NCBI RefSeq assembly: GCF_003014735.1
Contig: NZ_PYAX01000004.1
Location: 558,001-622,000 of the forward strand
Length of the DNA stretch: 64,000 nt
Source of the DNA: Saccharothrix carnea
GTDB lineage: Bacteria; Actinomycetota; Actinomycetes; Mycobacteriales; Pseudonocardiaceae
Direction: 5' to 3'
Position numbers and translations under genes: made by a program. Positions 9,104 through 17,248 of this stretch are shown here, piece after piece (within the stretch, counting starts at the first letter, position 1; each line of letters begins with the position of its first letter). A model generated the notes under the pieces. It did no database searches and was not told where the DNA came from. It saw nothing but the letters and a program-made list of their open reading frames with translations.

Positions 9104-9148
9104 TTGACATTGGTCGAACCACCGCAGCAGGCTATGGAAGCGCTCTCA
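9104..9148 (+). promoter_or_regulatory. Putative -35 box and CebR/LacI-type operator upstream of GH64 gene
   Basis: A TTGACA hexamer lies at 9104-9109. The 14-mer TGGAAGCGCTCTCA at 9135-9148 differs at two positions from TGGGAGCGCTCCCA, the operator bound by CebR/CelR-type LacI regulators that control glucan-degrading genes in actinomycetes. It overlaps the region where the -10 would be expected, so repression relieved by a glucan oligosaccharide is likely. The regulator itself is not in this window next to the gene. Confidence 0.55.
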
Positions 9149-9242
9149 CGGATCGCACCGGTCCGTCGGCGCTCGCCTTCCGGTCGCCCTGAAACCGACC
9201 GGGAGGTCGGAACAACCTGCCCTGCACCGAGGAGTCGCACCC

Positions 9243-10832
9243 ATGCGCACCCTGACGAAGTGGTTGAGCGCCTTCGCCGCGCTCGCCACGTCCGCGTCAC
9301 TGGCCGCCGCCACACCGGCCGCGGCGATCGGGCCGGACCTGCTGCCGCTCACCGTCACCAACAACAGCGGCCGCTCCGAGGCCGTCCACCTGTACGTCCT
9401 GGGCACCGACATCCGGCCGGGCGGCCGGCTCGGGTACGTCAACCAGTCCGGCGCGTTCACCCCGTGGCCCGCCGGCGCCAACCCGCCCGTGCCCGCGCCG
9501 GACGTGTCGATCGCGGGCCCGGCCAACGGCGGCAGCGTCACCCTGCGCGTGCCGCGGTTCATCTCCGGCCGCGTCTACATGTCGTTCGGGGAGAAGCTGA
9601 AGTTCTTCCTGACCCCGGACGGCCTCGTGCAACCCGCGCCGTGGTCGCCGAGCGACCCGAACCGGGACATCCTGTTCGACTGGAGCGAGTTCACCTACAA
9701 CGACGCGGGCCTGTGGCTGAACAGCTCGCAGGTGGACATGTTCGCCGTGCCGCACGCGGTCACCGTGACGGGCGCGAGCGGCGTGACCAAGAAGACCGGC
9801 GAACTGGTCGCGAACGGCCGCGACAACGTGATCAACGGCGTGCGCAACCAGGCCGGCTGGGCGAACAGCGTCCGCACCCGCGCGGACGGCACGGTGGTGC
9901 GCGTGCTCGCGCCCGGCAAGGCGGCCGACGCGGGCCTGTTCGACCGCGCCTACCTCGACCCGTACATCACGCAGGCGTGGAACGCCTACACCACCAAGAC
10001 GTTGACCGTGGTGCCGTTCGGCGACCGGCCGGACATCCGCTACTTCGGCCGCACGTCCGGCACGACCATGAACTTCACCAACTCCGCCGGTCAGCAGGTG
10101 GCGTCGTTCGCCAAGCCGACCACGTCGAACGTGTGGGGCTGCGACGGTGCCCTGCACGCGCCCAACGACCAGGTCGTCGGCCCGATCGCGCGCACCCTGT
10201 GCGCCGCCCTGCACCGCTCCACGCTCGGCCGGATCGACACCCAGCCCGGCGGCGGTCCCGCCGACTTCTACCAGGGGTCGCTGACCAACCACTACTCGCG
10301 GCTCGTGCACCAGAACATGGTGGACGGCAAGGCTTACGGGTTCGCGTTCGACGACGTGCAGGCGCAGGAGTCGTTGGTGCACGACGGCGACCCGCGTTCG
10401 GCGGGCATCATCCTGACCCCGTTCACCGGTGGCACCACTCCCCCTCCGCCGTCCGGCGGCATCGTCAGCGCGTGGCACGGCAAGTGCGTCGACGTGCCGA
10501 ACTGGAACTTCGTCGACGGGCAGCGCCTGATCGTCTGGGACTGCACCGGTGGCACGAACCAGAAGTGGGAGTCGACCGGCGGCACGCTGCGCACGCAGAA
10601 CAACATGTGCATGGACGTGGCCTGGGGCTCGACGGCGAACGGCGCACCGATCCAGATCGCGAGGTGCAGCGGCAACCCGGCCCAGCAGTTCGTCCTGACC
10701 GCCGCCGGCGACCTGGTCAACCCGCAGGCGAACAAGTGCGTGGACATCGCCGACTGGAACCCGGACAACGACGCGGTCCTGCAACTGTGGGACTGCGCCG
10801 GCACCGCGAACCAGAAGTGGCGGCGCGGCTAG
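9243..10832 (+). CDS. Secreted GH64 beta-1,3-glucanase with ricin-type (CBM13) domain
   Basis: 529 residues. A Sec signal peptide spans residues 1-28 (MRTLTKW... ending TPAAA). The GH64 domain spans ~33-395. The segment DWSEFTYND holds Glu149, and SSQVDMF holds Asp165; the spacing of 16 matches the catalytic acid/base pair described for laminaripentaose-producing beta-1,3-glucanase. A proline linker (TTPPPPSGG) leads to a C-terminal ricin-B/CBM13 domain (~403-529) with QxW-type repeats (two NQKW, one AQQF) that would bind sugars on the polymer. It probably attacks fungal or plant beta-1,3-glucan outside the cell. A GAGGAG ribosome site precedes ATG 9243. Confidence 0.92.
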   Translation: MRTLTKWLSAFAALATSASLAAATPAAAIGPDLLPLTVTNNSGRSEAVHLYVLGTDIRPGGRLGYVNQSGAFTPWPAGANPPVPAPDVSIAGPANGGSVTLRVPRFISGRVYMSFGEKLKFFLTPDGLVQPAPWSPSDPNRDILFDWSEFTYNDAGLWLNSSQVDMFAVPHAVTVTGASGVTKKTGELVANGRDNVINGVRNQAGWANSVRTRADGTVVRVLAPGKAADAGLFDRAYLDPYITQAWNAYTTKTLTVVPFGDRPDIRYFGRTSGTTMNFTNSAGQQVASFAKPTTSNVWGCDGALHAPNDQVVGPIARTLCAALHRSTLGRIDTQPGGGPADFYQGSLTNHYSRLVHQNMVDGKAYGFAFDDVQAQESLVHDGDPRSAGIILTPFTGGTTPPPPSGGIVSAWHGKCVDVPNWNFVDGQRLIVWDCTGGTNQKWESTGGTLRTQNNMCMDVAWGSTANGAPIQIARCSGNPAQQFVLTAAGDLVNPQANKCVDIADWNPDNDAVLQLWDCAGTANQKWRRG

Positions 10833-10856
10833 CCCGGCGGTCGTGATCGAGCAACG

Positions 10857-10897
10857 GTCGGACGCGGTGCGGACATTCCCACCGCGCCGCGTCCGAC
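10857..10897 (+). terminator. Strong hairpin terminator after GH64 gene
   Basis: Two 16-nt arms (10857-10872 and 10882-10897) pair with a single G-U wobble around a 9-nt loop (ACATTCCCA). It starts 25 bp after the GH64 stop. No U tract follows, as is common for actinomycete terminators. Confidence 0.75.
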
Positions 10898-11199
10898 TCG
10901 CGCCGGCACGCTCCCGGCCACGAGCCCTCCGGGCCTGGTAAAGTGCCTGGTAGGAGGCATCACCGTCCGACCTGCCCGGGCCGGACCAGGTCCCCCAATC
11001 GAGTGGTTCTCTAAGAGGCATCAACCAAAACGGCGTTATACGCAACCTGAAACGTCGGTTGAAACAACGAGGCCGGCAACCAACCCCCGCCCCCAACCCC
11101 GCCCGACCCGAACCCCGCCGACCTGAACCCCGCCGACCTGAACCCCGTTGCGCCGCGGCGAAGCCCGCCGCCCCGAAGCGCGAAGCGCGAAGCCGGAAG
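10898..11199. other. Non-coding spacer with decayed element copy and C-rich repeats
   Basis: There is no convincing gene here. It holds the near-repeat TAGGAGGCATCAC (10951) / TAAGAGGCATCAA (11012), 61 bp apart. A degenerate fourth copy of the 86-bp element follows (about 11019-11090, sharing CATCAACCAAAA and GTCGGTTGAAAC). Then comes a C-rich tract with an 18-bp direct repeat around GAACCCCGCCGACCT. Downstream, GAAGCGCGAAGCGCGAAGC is a short 8-bp tandem repeat. Confidence 0.5.
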
Positions 11200-11829
11200 T
11201 CACAGGAAGTCGCGGAACCACGCCCCCGCCAGGCGGGCGACCTCCTCCAGCGCCCCGGGCTCCTCGAACAGGTGCGTCGCCCCCTCGACCACCTCCATCT
11301 GCCACAGCACCGACAACTGCTCCGCCGCCGCACGGTTCAGCGCCAGCACCTCCTCGTCGCGACCGCCGACCACCAGCAACGTCGGCGCGCGCACCCGGCC
11401 CAGCGCGCGTCCCGCCAGGTCCGGCCGCCCACCCCGCGACACCACGGCCCTCACCAGGTACGTCCCGGCCGCCGCGACCAGCGCCGCCGCCGCGCCCGTG
11501 CTCGCACCGAACAGCCCGATCGGCAGCCCCCGCGTCGCCGGCGCCCGCGACGCCCACTCCACCGACGCCGCCACCCGCTCCGCCAGCAGCCCGATGTCGA
11601 ACCGCAGCCGCCGCGTGACGCGGTCCTCCCGCTCCTCGCGCTCGGTCAGCAGGTCGAGCAGCAGGGTCGCGTACCCGTCCCGGCGCAGCGATTCCGCCAC
11701 GGCCCGGTTCCGCCCGCTGTGCCGCGAGCTGCCCGACCCGTGCGCGAACACCACCACACCGGCCGGGTCGGAGGGAACGCCGAGGTCAGCGGCCAGGTCT
11801 ACGCCCCAGGCGTCGACCGACACCGCCAT
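11200..11829 (-). CDS. Dienelactone-hydrolase-like alpha/beta hydrolase
   Basis: 209 residues with an alpha/beta hydrolase fold: VVVFAHGSGSSRHSGRNR (oxyanion strand), the nucleophile elbow GLFGASTGAA (Ser), VVGGRDEEVL with the acid Asp, and EGATHLFEEPG with the catalytic His. This set is typical of the small cytosolic dienelactone-hydrolase-related family often found near phosphoribosyltransferases. The substrate is unknown. The start at 11829 is preferred because GAGGAG lies 7-8 nt upstream; an ATG at 11847 is also in frame. Confidence 0.82.
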   Translation of the reverse strand: MAVSVDAWGVDLAADLGVPSDPAGVVVFAHGSGSSRHSGRNRAVAESLRRDGYATLLLDLLTEREEREDRVTRRLRFDIGLLAERVAASVEWASRAPATRGLPIGLFGASTGAAAALVAAAGTYLVRAVVSRGGRPDLAGRALGRVRAPTLLVVGGRDEEVLALNRAAAEQLSVLWQMEVVEGATHLFEEPGALEEVARLAGAWFRDFL

Positions 11830-11964
11830 CGTGCCGCTCCTCGTCATGGCCTCCGGGTTCACCACCGCCAACACGCACAAACGAGCCGTGTCCCGAACGG
11901 GCTAACGGGTAACCCGTCTGTGTGCCGGTGCGGCCGTCCGCGTGCCGGTGCGGAAGGAGCGACC

Positions 11965-12222
11965 ATGGCCGACGAACGCGCGCGACCCGCCCGCGGACCG
12001 ATGTCCGAGCAGCAGGAGGAGCTGGAACCGGGATGGGGCACGATCCACCGCGGCCGCGCCCCCGAGAACGTCGGTCCGCAGTACACCGCACCCGGCGGCG
12101 ACGGCAGCTTCATCGACGACGAGGCGACCGCCATCGCCGACGAAGCCGGATCGGACCACCTGCTCGGACCCGAGGACGCCGCCATGCACATCGAGGACGA
12201 GGACGGCCGCCCACTCGAATGA
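11965..12222 (+). CDS. Small acidic hypothetical protein
   Basis: 85 residues, very acidic at the C-terminus (IEDEDGRPLE) and with no membrane segment or Cys. I do not recognise the family. It reads GWGTIHRGRAPENVGPQYT in the middle, which resembles short actinomycete proteins of unknown function. A good AAGGAG site lies 6 nt before ATG 11965. Just upstream the 12-mer GTGCCGGTGCGG occurs twice (around 11920 and 11942). It precedes the receptor-channel gene by 73 bp and could share its transcript. Confidence 0.6.
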   Translation: MADERARPARGPMSEQQEELEPGWGTIHRGRAPENVGPQYTAPGGDGSFIDDEATAIADEAGSDHLLGPEDAAMHIEDEDGRPLE

Positions 12223-12295
12223 CCTGATGAGGTGACGTTGTCCCGGTCGGGGGATTCTCCATCGGGGTTCGGGTGACCTGCCTAGCGTCCGAACC

Positions 12296-14824
12296 GTGTC
12301 CGAGAAAGAGATGCCCGCCAAACCCGACACCGCCGTCACCCTCACGCACCGGGCGATCGCCCTGCGCGCCACGGACCCGGCCGCGGCGCGGAACCTGCTC
12401 GGCGTGGCGCTCGCCGAGGACGACGAGTACGAACCCGCCTGGCGCTGGCTCGCCGAGCTCGTCACCGACGACGCCGAACGCCTCTTCTGCCTGAACCGGG
12501 CCTACGCGATCAAGGCCGACCGGGCCACCGACCGCGCCCGGAAAGCGCTGCGCGGCGTCCAGCCGACTCCCCCGCCCGAGGCGCGGGACGTGGTCGAGCC
12601 GCCGCGCCCCGACCCGGTCGACCCCACCCCGGCACGGCGCGGCAAGCCCAAGGTGCTGCTCGCGGCGGGCGCCGTGGTGCTGGTGGCGTTGACCGCGGTG
12701 GGCGTGTGGACGACGGTCGGCCAGGCCACCGGCACCCCGGTGCACATCGCCCTGGTCGCGGGCCTCACCGGGCGCGACCCGGCCACCGCCGCCGACCTCG
12801 AACGCGGCGTGCGGATGCGCCTGGACGAGATCAACGCCGACGGCGGCGTCGCCGGCCACCCGGTCGAGCTGCTGGTCTACGACGACGCCGACCAGGTCGA
12901 CCAGGCCGAGCGGATCGCCGAGGAGATCGTCCGCGAGGACAGGGTGCTGTACGTGATCGGGCACGGCGTCACGTCCACTTCCCTCGCCGCCGCCCCGATC
13001 TACCGGGCCGCCGGCATCTCCGCCATCACCCCGTCCGCCGGCGGGTCGGGCCTCACCGACAGCAGCGACCACTACTTCCGCAGCATGTTCGGCGACCGCA
13101 CGCAGGGCGACTTCCTCGCCGTCTACGCGGCCGAGGTGCTCGGCGCCGACAAGGTCGCGGTCATCCACGACGACCACGCCTCCGGCCGCTCCGCGCAGGC
13201 CGCGTTCGCCGAGTCCTACCGCCAGTTCGGCGAGGTCGTCGCCACCGTGCCCGTCACCGACGATCCGCGGGCCGCCATCGAGCGGGTGAAGGGTTTCGCC
13301 CCCGGTACCCCGGTCCTGCTCGCCACCGAGAGCCGCCACGGCGTCGCCCTGGTCAAGGGCTTGCGAGACGCCGGTGTCGACGCGCCCATCCTCGGCATCG
13401 CCAGCCTGGGCACCAAGTCGTTCCACGACGCGCTGGGCGGCGTCACCGAGAACCTGCACCTGGCCACCCCGATGGCGCACGACTCGCTGTCCGGCCCCGC
13501 GCTGAAGTGGGCCGAGGACTTCGAGCACCGGTACGGCGAGCCGCCGCGCTGGCACGCCGCCACGGCACGGCAGGCGCTCAACGTCGGCCTGCACGTCGTC
13601 ACCACCCACCACCTCGGCCTGGACCCCGCGACCATCGCCGACGACCGCGAGCGGCTGCGTGACGGCCTGACCGCGATGAAGGACAAGAAGAACGCGTTCC
13701 CCGCCCTGCTCGGACCGCTGTACTTCACCCCCAGCGGCTCGGCCCAGATGCCGGTGTCGTTCGTGACCAGCGACGGCACCCGACTGGTGTCCACGCCCGT
13801 CCAGCTGACGATCTACGAGCCGCCGTCGCCCGAGGTGCTCGCCGCCGACCTGGCCAACGGCACGGTGATCGCCATCGGCGACCGGTACCTGACCCGCCGC
13901 CAGGTCGTGGCCACCGGCATCAACCTCAACGAGGTCCGCGACCTCGACACCCGTGACGGCACGTACTTCATGGACTTCTTCCTGTGGCTCAAGTACACCG
14001 GCCCGCACACGGCGGCGGACGTGCAGTTCGTCAACGCGGTCAAGCCGGACCTGAAGCTGGGCGAACCGCTGCGCGACGTGACCGACGAGAGCGGGACCTA
14101 CCGGCTGTACCGGGTGGCCGACCGGTTCAAGAACGGCTTCGAGTTCCGCCGCTTCCCGTTCGACCGCCAACACCTGAAGGTGGTGCTGCAGAACCGGACC
14201 ATGACCGCCGACGACGTCGTGTACGTGACGGACAAGGAGATCTTGAACCAGCCGCCCGAGCACCACCTGCGCAGCGGGGCGGACGCGGAGGCCACGATCA
14301 ACGACATCCCGAACTGGCTGGCCACCTCGGCGCGGTTCTTCCAGCGGACGGTCGGCAGCAGTGACGCCCTGGGCGACGGTTCCGCGGCCGGCACGGCCGA
14401 TGGCATCTACTACAGCCAGTACACCGGCGAGGTGGAGATCGTCCGCGACACGCTGCCGTTCCTGCTGAAGAACCTGTTGCCGTTGCTGCTGCTGATCAGC
14501 GTCACGTACCTGTCACTGTTCTTCAAGGGCTCCGAGAGCGCCGCACCGGTGTCGATGGGCGTGACCGCGATCCTCAGCACGGCCGTGCTGCTGAACAACG
14601 TGACCTCGCAGCTGCCCTCGGTCAGCTACACCGTGGCGCTGGAGTGGGGCTACTACGCGTTCATCCTGCTCGCCGCCGGGTGCGTGCTGATCGCCATGCT
14701 GCGCAAGCGGTTGTCGTCGGTGCGGCGTGACGACGCGGAACGGCGGCTGGCCAGGGCGGCGCGCGTCGGCTACCCGGCGTACCTGCTCGCGGTGGTGGCC
14801 ACGTACCTGGCCGTGTTCGCCTAG
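12296..14824 (+). CDS. TPR / type I periplasmic-binding receptor / pentameric ligand-gated ion channel fusion
   Basis: 842 residues in five parts. Residues 1-85 are a cytosolic TPR-like segment (AWRWLAELVTDDAERLFCL). A signal-anchor helix spans 120-141. A type I periplasmic-binding (Leu/Ile/Val-receptor-like) domain spans ~147-510 (VAGLTGRDPATAADLERGV). A Cys-loop-type extracellular beta domain spans ~512-715 with the hallmark FPFDRQ at 620-625. Four channel helices follow: M1 ~719-743 with the conserved LP, M2 ~750-772, M3 ~776-803, M4 ~824-842. Glu747 just before M2 suggests cation selectivity (inference). Topology is N-in, receptor outside, C-out. It should open an ion pore when a small solute binds the outer receptor. 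The start is GTG 12296; the stop overlaps the next gene's stop by 4 nt. Confidence 0.88.
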   Translation: MSEKEMPAKPDTAVTLTHRAIALRATDPAAARNLLGVALAEDDEYEPAWRWLAELVTDDAERLFCLNRAYAIKADRATDRARKALRGVQPTPPPEARDVVEPPRPDPVDPTPARRGKPKVLLAAGAVVLVALTAVGVWTTVGQATGTPVHIALVAGLTGRDPATAADLERGVRMRLDEINADGGVAGHPVELLVYDDADQVDQAERIAEEIVREDRVLYVIGHGVTSTSLAAAPIYRAAGISAITPSAGGSGLTDSSDHYFRSMFGDRTQGDFLAVYAAEVLGADKVAVIHDDHASGRSAQAAFAESYRQFGEVVATVPVTDDPRAAIERVKGFAPGTPVLLATESRHGVALVKGLRDAGVDAPILGIASLGTKSFHDALGGVTENLHLATPMAHDSLSGPALKWAEDFEHRYGEPPRWHAATARQALNVGLHVVTTHHLGLDPATIADDRERLRDGLTAMKDKKNAFPALLGPLYFTPSGSAQMPVSFVTSDGTRLVSTPVQLTIYEPPSPEVLAADLANGTVIAIGDRYLTRRQVVATGINLNEVRDLDTRDGTYFMDFFLWLKYTGPHTAADVQFVNAVKPDLKLGEPLRDVTDESGTYRLYRVADRFKNGFEFRRFPFDRQHLKVVLQNRTMTADDVVYVTDKEILNQPPEHHLRSGADAEATINDIPNWLATSARFFQRTVGSSDALGDGSAAGTADGIYYSQYTGEVEIVRDTLPFLLKNLLPLLLLISVTYLSLFFKGSESAAPVSMGVTAILSTAVLLNNVTSQLPSVSYTVALEWGYYAFILLAAGCVLIAMLRKRLSSVRRDDAERRLARAARVGYPAYLLAVVATYLAVFA

Positions 14825-15789
14825 GCGGCGTCCCACCAGTCCAGGACCCGCGTCCCGGACAGGGTCAGCCACTTCGAGGGCTCCCCCGCCGGCACGTCGA
14901 CCTCGAACCACACGCGGCCGGGGTGGCGGCGGGCTTGGAGCCAGGTGCCGTCCGGCTGCCTCTCGGCGCGGATCAGCTCGATCGCGTCGGCCATCCGCGG
15001 GTCCGGCGGCGTGCCGTCGAGCAGGCTCGCCCGGCGGAAGTACTCGGCCGCGTTGAGCACGTTGTAGTACCAGCGGAACGGGTAGGAGAAGCGGTTCACC
15101 CACGGCGCCACGGGTTCGCCGGTGGACAGCCGGCGGAACAGGCCGCGTTCCAGCAAGTACTCCTCGCCGGCACGGCGGGCGGCACGCGTCGCGTCCGTGC
15201 CGCCGGTCGCGGCGTCGTGGTCGAGCAGGCCCTTGAGCGAGTTGAGCGTCGAGTGGAACGACGACCGCGTCGAGCCCTCGACCCACTCGCAGTTCCAGCC
15301 GCCGTCCGGCAGGCGGTGCTCGACGAACCAGTCCACGATGCCGGTGACGTCGGCGCCGAGCCACAGGCCGTTCTGGACCGTCCACGCGTTGATGCAGCAG
15401 TCGACCTCACCTCCCCAGTACGGCAGGTCGTCGTACTCCCAGCGGCAGTTCCGGTCGAGCAGCCCGGCCGTGTCGCGGTCGCGCAGGACCTTCGCGTCCA
15501 GGCCCCACTCGCGCAACGAGTTCAGCGTCCACGTCGTCGCCGTCCACGGCTGCCCGGCGCCCTCGACCGCTTCCGGGCCGTGGAAGTCGAAGCCCGCCGG
15601 GAAGAACGCGCCGCCCGCCCACTGGCCGTCCGGGTCCTGCAGGGCGAGCAGGCGTGCGCCGAAACCCTCGGTCGCGACCTTCGCCCGGGTCGCTTCCCAG
15701 ACCTCGGGCGGTGCGTGGAGGAGATCGCGCTCGACCTGCCAGCGCAGTGCCGGATCGGAGTCGAGGAGCCAAGAGACCCTGGTCGCCAT
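14821..15789 (-). CDS. Squalene-cyclase/prenyltransferase-fold protein of unknown function
   Basis: 322 residues. Alpha-alpha toroid repeats with DPDGQWAGG, LPDGGWNCEW and RQPDGTWLQ segments resemble QW-type repeats of squalene cyclases and prenyltransferases, but the length is about half of a true cyclase and no DxDD motif is visible. It may be a glycan- or terpenoid-binding or catalytic toroid; function is unknown. The start ATG 15789 lies only ~11 nt from a 16-bp hairpin, and TATAGT ends ~9 nt before the ATG, which suggests a leaderless or nearly leaderless message. Its TAG stop shares CTAG with the convergent channel gene. Confidence 0.75.
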   Translation of the reverse strand: MATRVSWLLDSDPALRWQVERDLLHAPPEVWEATRAKVATEGFGARLLALQDPDGQWAGGAFFPAGFDFHGPEAVEGAGQPWTATTWTLNSLREWGLDAKVLRDRDTAGLLDRNCRWEYDDLPYWGGEVDCCINAWTVQNGLWLGADVTGIVDWFVEHRLPDGGWNCEWVEGSTRSSFHSTLNSLKGLLDHDAATGGTDATRAARRAGEEYLLERGLFRRLSTGEPVAPWVNRFSYPFRWYYNVLNAAEYFRRASLLDGTPPDPRMADAIELIRAERQPDGTWLQARRHPGRVWFEVDVPAGEPSKWLTLSGTRVLDWWDAA

Positions 15790-15799
15790 GGCGTGACTA

Positions 15800-15850
15800 T
15801 AGTGCCGCGACCGGCCGCCTTCACCGCGTCTTGCGCCGGTCGCGGCACTA
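15800..15850 (-). terminator. 16-bp perfect hairpin between MocR gene and cyclase-like gene
   Basis: The arms 15800-15815 and 15835-15850 are perfect inverted copies (TAGTGCCGCGACCGGC) with a 19-nt loop. The distal end is the TAG stop of the MocR gene. It is probably a rho-independent terminator without a U tract, or an attenuator for the next gene. Confidence 0.75.
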
Positions 15851-17152
15851 GTCGACCTGGTCGTCCTCCGGGCGGCCTTCGGCGAGTGCGGAGAGGACGT
15901 CCAGCGCGGCGGCCAGGGTGTCGGCGGGGGTGGAGGCGAGGGCCAGGCGGACGGCGTTCGGCGCGTGGCCGGGCACGACCGCGAACGCGGCGGCGGGCGT
16001 GACGGCGATACCGCGCCGGGCCGCGGCGGCCACGAACGTCTCGGCCCGCCACCGGTCCGGCAGCCGCCACCAGCAGTGGTAGGCGCCGGGGTCGGCGCGG
16101 ATGTCGAATCCGGGCAGGCGTTCCCGCGCGAGTCGCTGCCGTGCCGCGGCGAGGGCACGTTTGCGGTCCACAATGGACTCGACGGTGCCGTCGGTGAGCC
16201 AGCCGGTGGCCGCCGCGAGCGCGAAGTGGCCCGCCACCCAGCCGCCGGAGCGCGCGGCGGCGGCGACCCGGTCGACCAGGTGTCCGGGTGGGACGGCGAA
16301 CCCGACCGCCAGGCCGGGCGCGAGGCGTTTGGACAGGCTGTCGACGACGGTCGTGCGTTCGGGGGCGAGCGGGGGCAGGTCGGGGCCGAGGAAGGCGTAG
16401 ATGGCGTCCTCGACCACCTGGAGGTCCAGGTCGCGGACGGTGTCGGCGAGTTCGGCGCGGCGGCGTTCGGGCATGGTGGTGCCGAGCGGGTTGTGCAGGG
16501 TCGGCTGGAGGTAGACGGCGCGGACGTCGGCGGCGCGGACGGCCTGCGGCAGCACGCCCTCGTCGTCCACGGCCAGCGGCACGAGCGTGACGCCGAGCCT
16601 GGCCGCGATCGCCTTCACCACCGGGTAGGTGACGGCCTCCACGCCGAGCCGCCCGCCGACCGGCACCAGCGCCGACACCACGGCCGCGATCGCCTGCTTG
16701 CCGTTGCCGGTGAACAGGACCCGGTCCTCGTCCGGCGTCCACCCGCCGCGGGCCAGCGTGCGGGCGACGGCGGCCCGTGCCTCCGGCGTGCCGCGGACGC
16801 CGATCGGGGTGAGCGCCCGGTCGAGGCCGTCGCGCACGAGTCGGTCCAGGCCCGGCGCCAGCAGGTCGGACTGGTCCGGCAGGACGCAGAAGTTCAGCTC
16901 CAGGTCGACCCGCGCGCCGCCCGGTTCGGGCAGCTCGGGCCCGGTCCGCGCGGCCCGGACGAACGTGCCGCGACCGACTTCCCCCACCGCGAGGCCGCGC
17001 CGGATCAGCTCGCCGTAGACGCGGGCGGCCGTGGAGCCGGCGATGCCGTGCCGGCGGGCGAACGCGCGTTGCGGCGGGAGGCGGTCGCCGGGCTTGAGCC
17101 GTCGTGCCGCGATGTCGGCGGCGATCCGGTCCGCGATCAGGCGGTAGTCCAC
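15848..17152 (-). CDS. MocR-type (GntR/aminotransferase fusion) PLP-dependent regulator
   Basis: 434 residues. The N-terminal winged helix of GntR type spans ~1-70 (GDRLPPQRAFARRHGIAGSTAARVYGELIRRG). The rest is a fold-type I aminotransferase domain with LHNPLGTTMPERRR, the Asp-containing VVEDAIYAFLG and a PLP lysine in VDSLSKRLAPGLAVGF. MocR proteins sense PLP or an amino compound and control a divergent gene. Here that gene is an alpha/beta hydrolase, and two direct ATTGCACCGAG boxes lie between them. The start is GTG 17152. Confidence 0.88.
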   Translation of the reverse strand: MDYRLIADRIAADIAARRLKPGDRLPPQRAFARRHGIAGSTAARVYGELIRRGLAVGEVGRGTFVRAARTGPELPEPGGARVDLELNFCVLPDQSDLLAPGLDRLVRDGLDRALTPIGVRGTPEARAAVARTLARGGWTPDEDRVLFTGNGKQAIAAVVSALVPVGGRLGVEAVTYPVVKAIAARLGVTLVPLAVDDEGVLPQAVRAADVRAVYLQPTLHNPLGTTMPERRRAELADTVRDLDLQVVEDAIYAFLGPDLPPLAPERTTVVDSLSKRLAPGLAVGFAVPPGHLVDRVAAAARSGGWVAGHFALAAATGWLTDGTVESIVDRKRALAAARQRLARERLPGFDIRADPGAYHCWWRLPDRWRAETFVAAAARRGIAVTPAAAFAVVPGHAPNAVRLALASTPADTLAAALDVLSALAEGRPEDDQVD

Positions 17153-17165
17153 GCGTGCACCTCAT

Positions 17166-17199
17166 ATTGCACCGAGAGCATTGTTTTCATTGCACCGAG
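17166..17199. promoter_or_regulatory. Direct-repeat operator for the MocR regulator
   Basis: Two identical 11-mers ATTGCACCGAG at 17166-17176 and 17189-17199, 23 bp start to start (about two helical turns), lie in the 96-bp divergent spacer. Same-direction repeats at this spacing are the usual DNA target of dimeric MocR/PdxR proteins. The segment between them (AGCATTGTTTTC) is AT-rich and probably contains -10 sequences. Confidence 0.7.
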
Positions 17200-17248
17200 G
17201 ATGGTGGCGTTCCTAGGCTGCTGCCGTCAACGGACCGAGGGGGACGGC

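Noticed and set aside
11059-11964. Upstream extension of the small acidic protein by ~300 codons
   Set aside because: The extension runs antisense to the hydrolase gene and is Arg/Pro-rich; ATG 11965 has its own good ribosome site.
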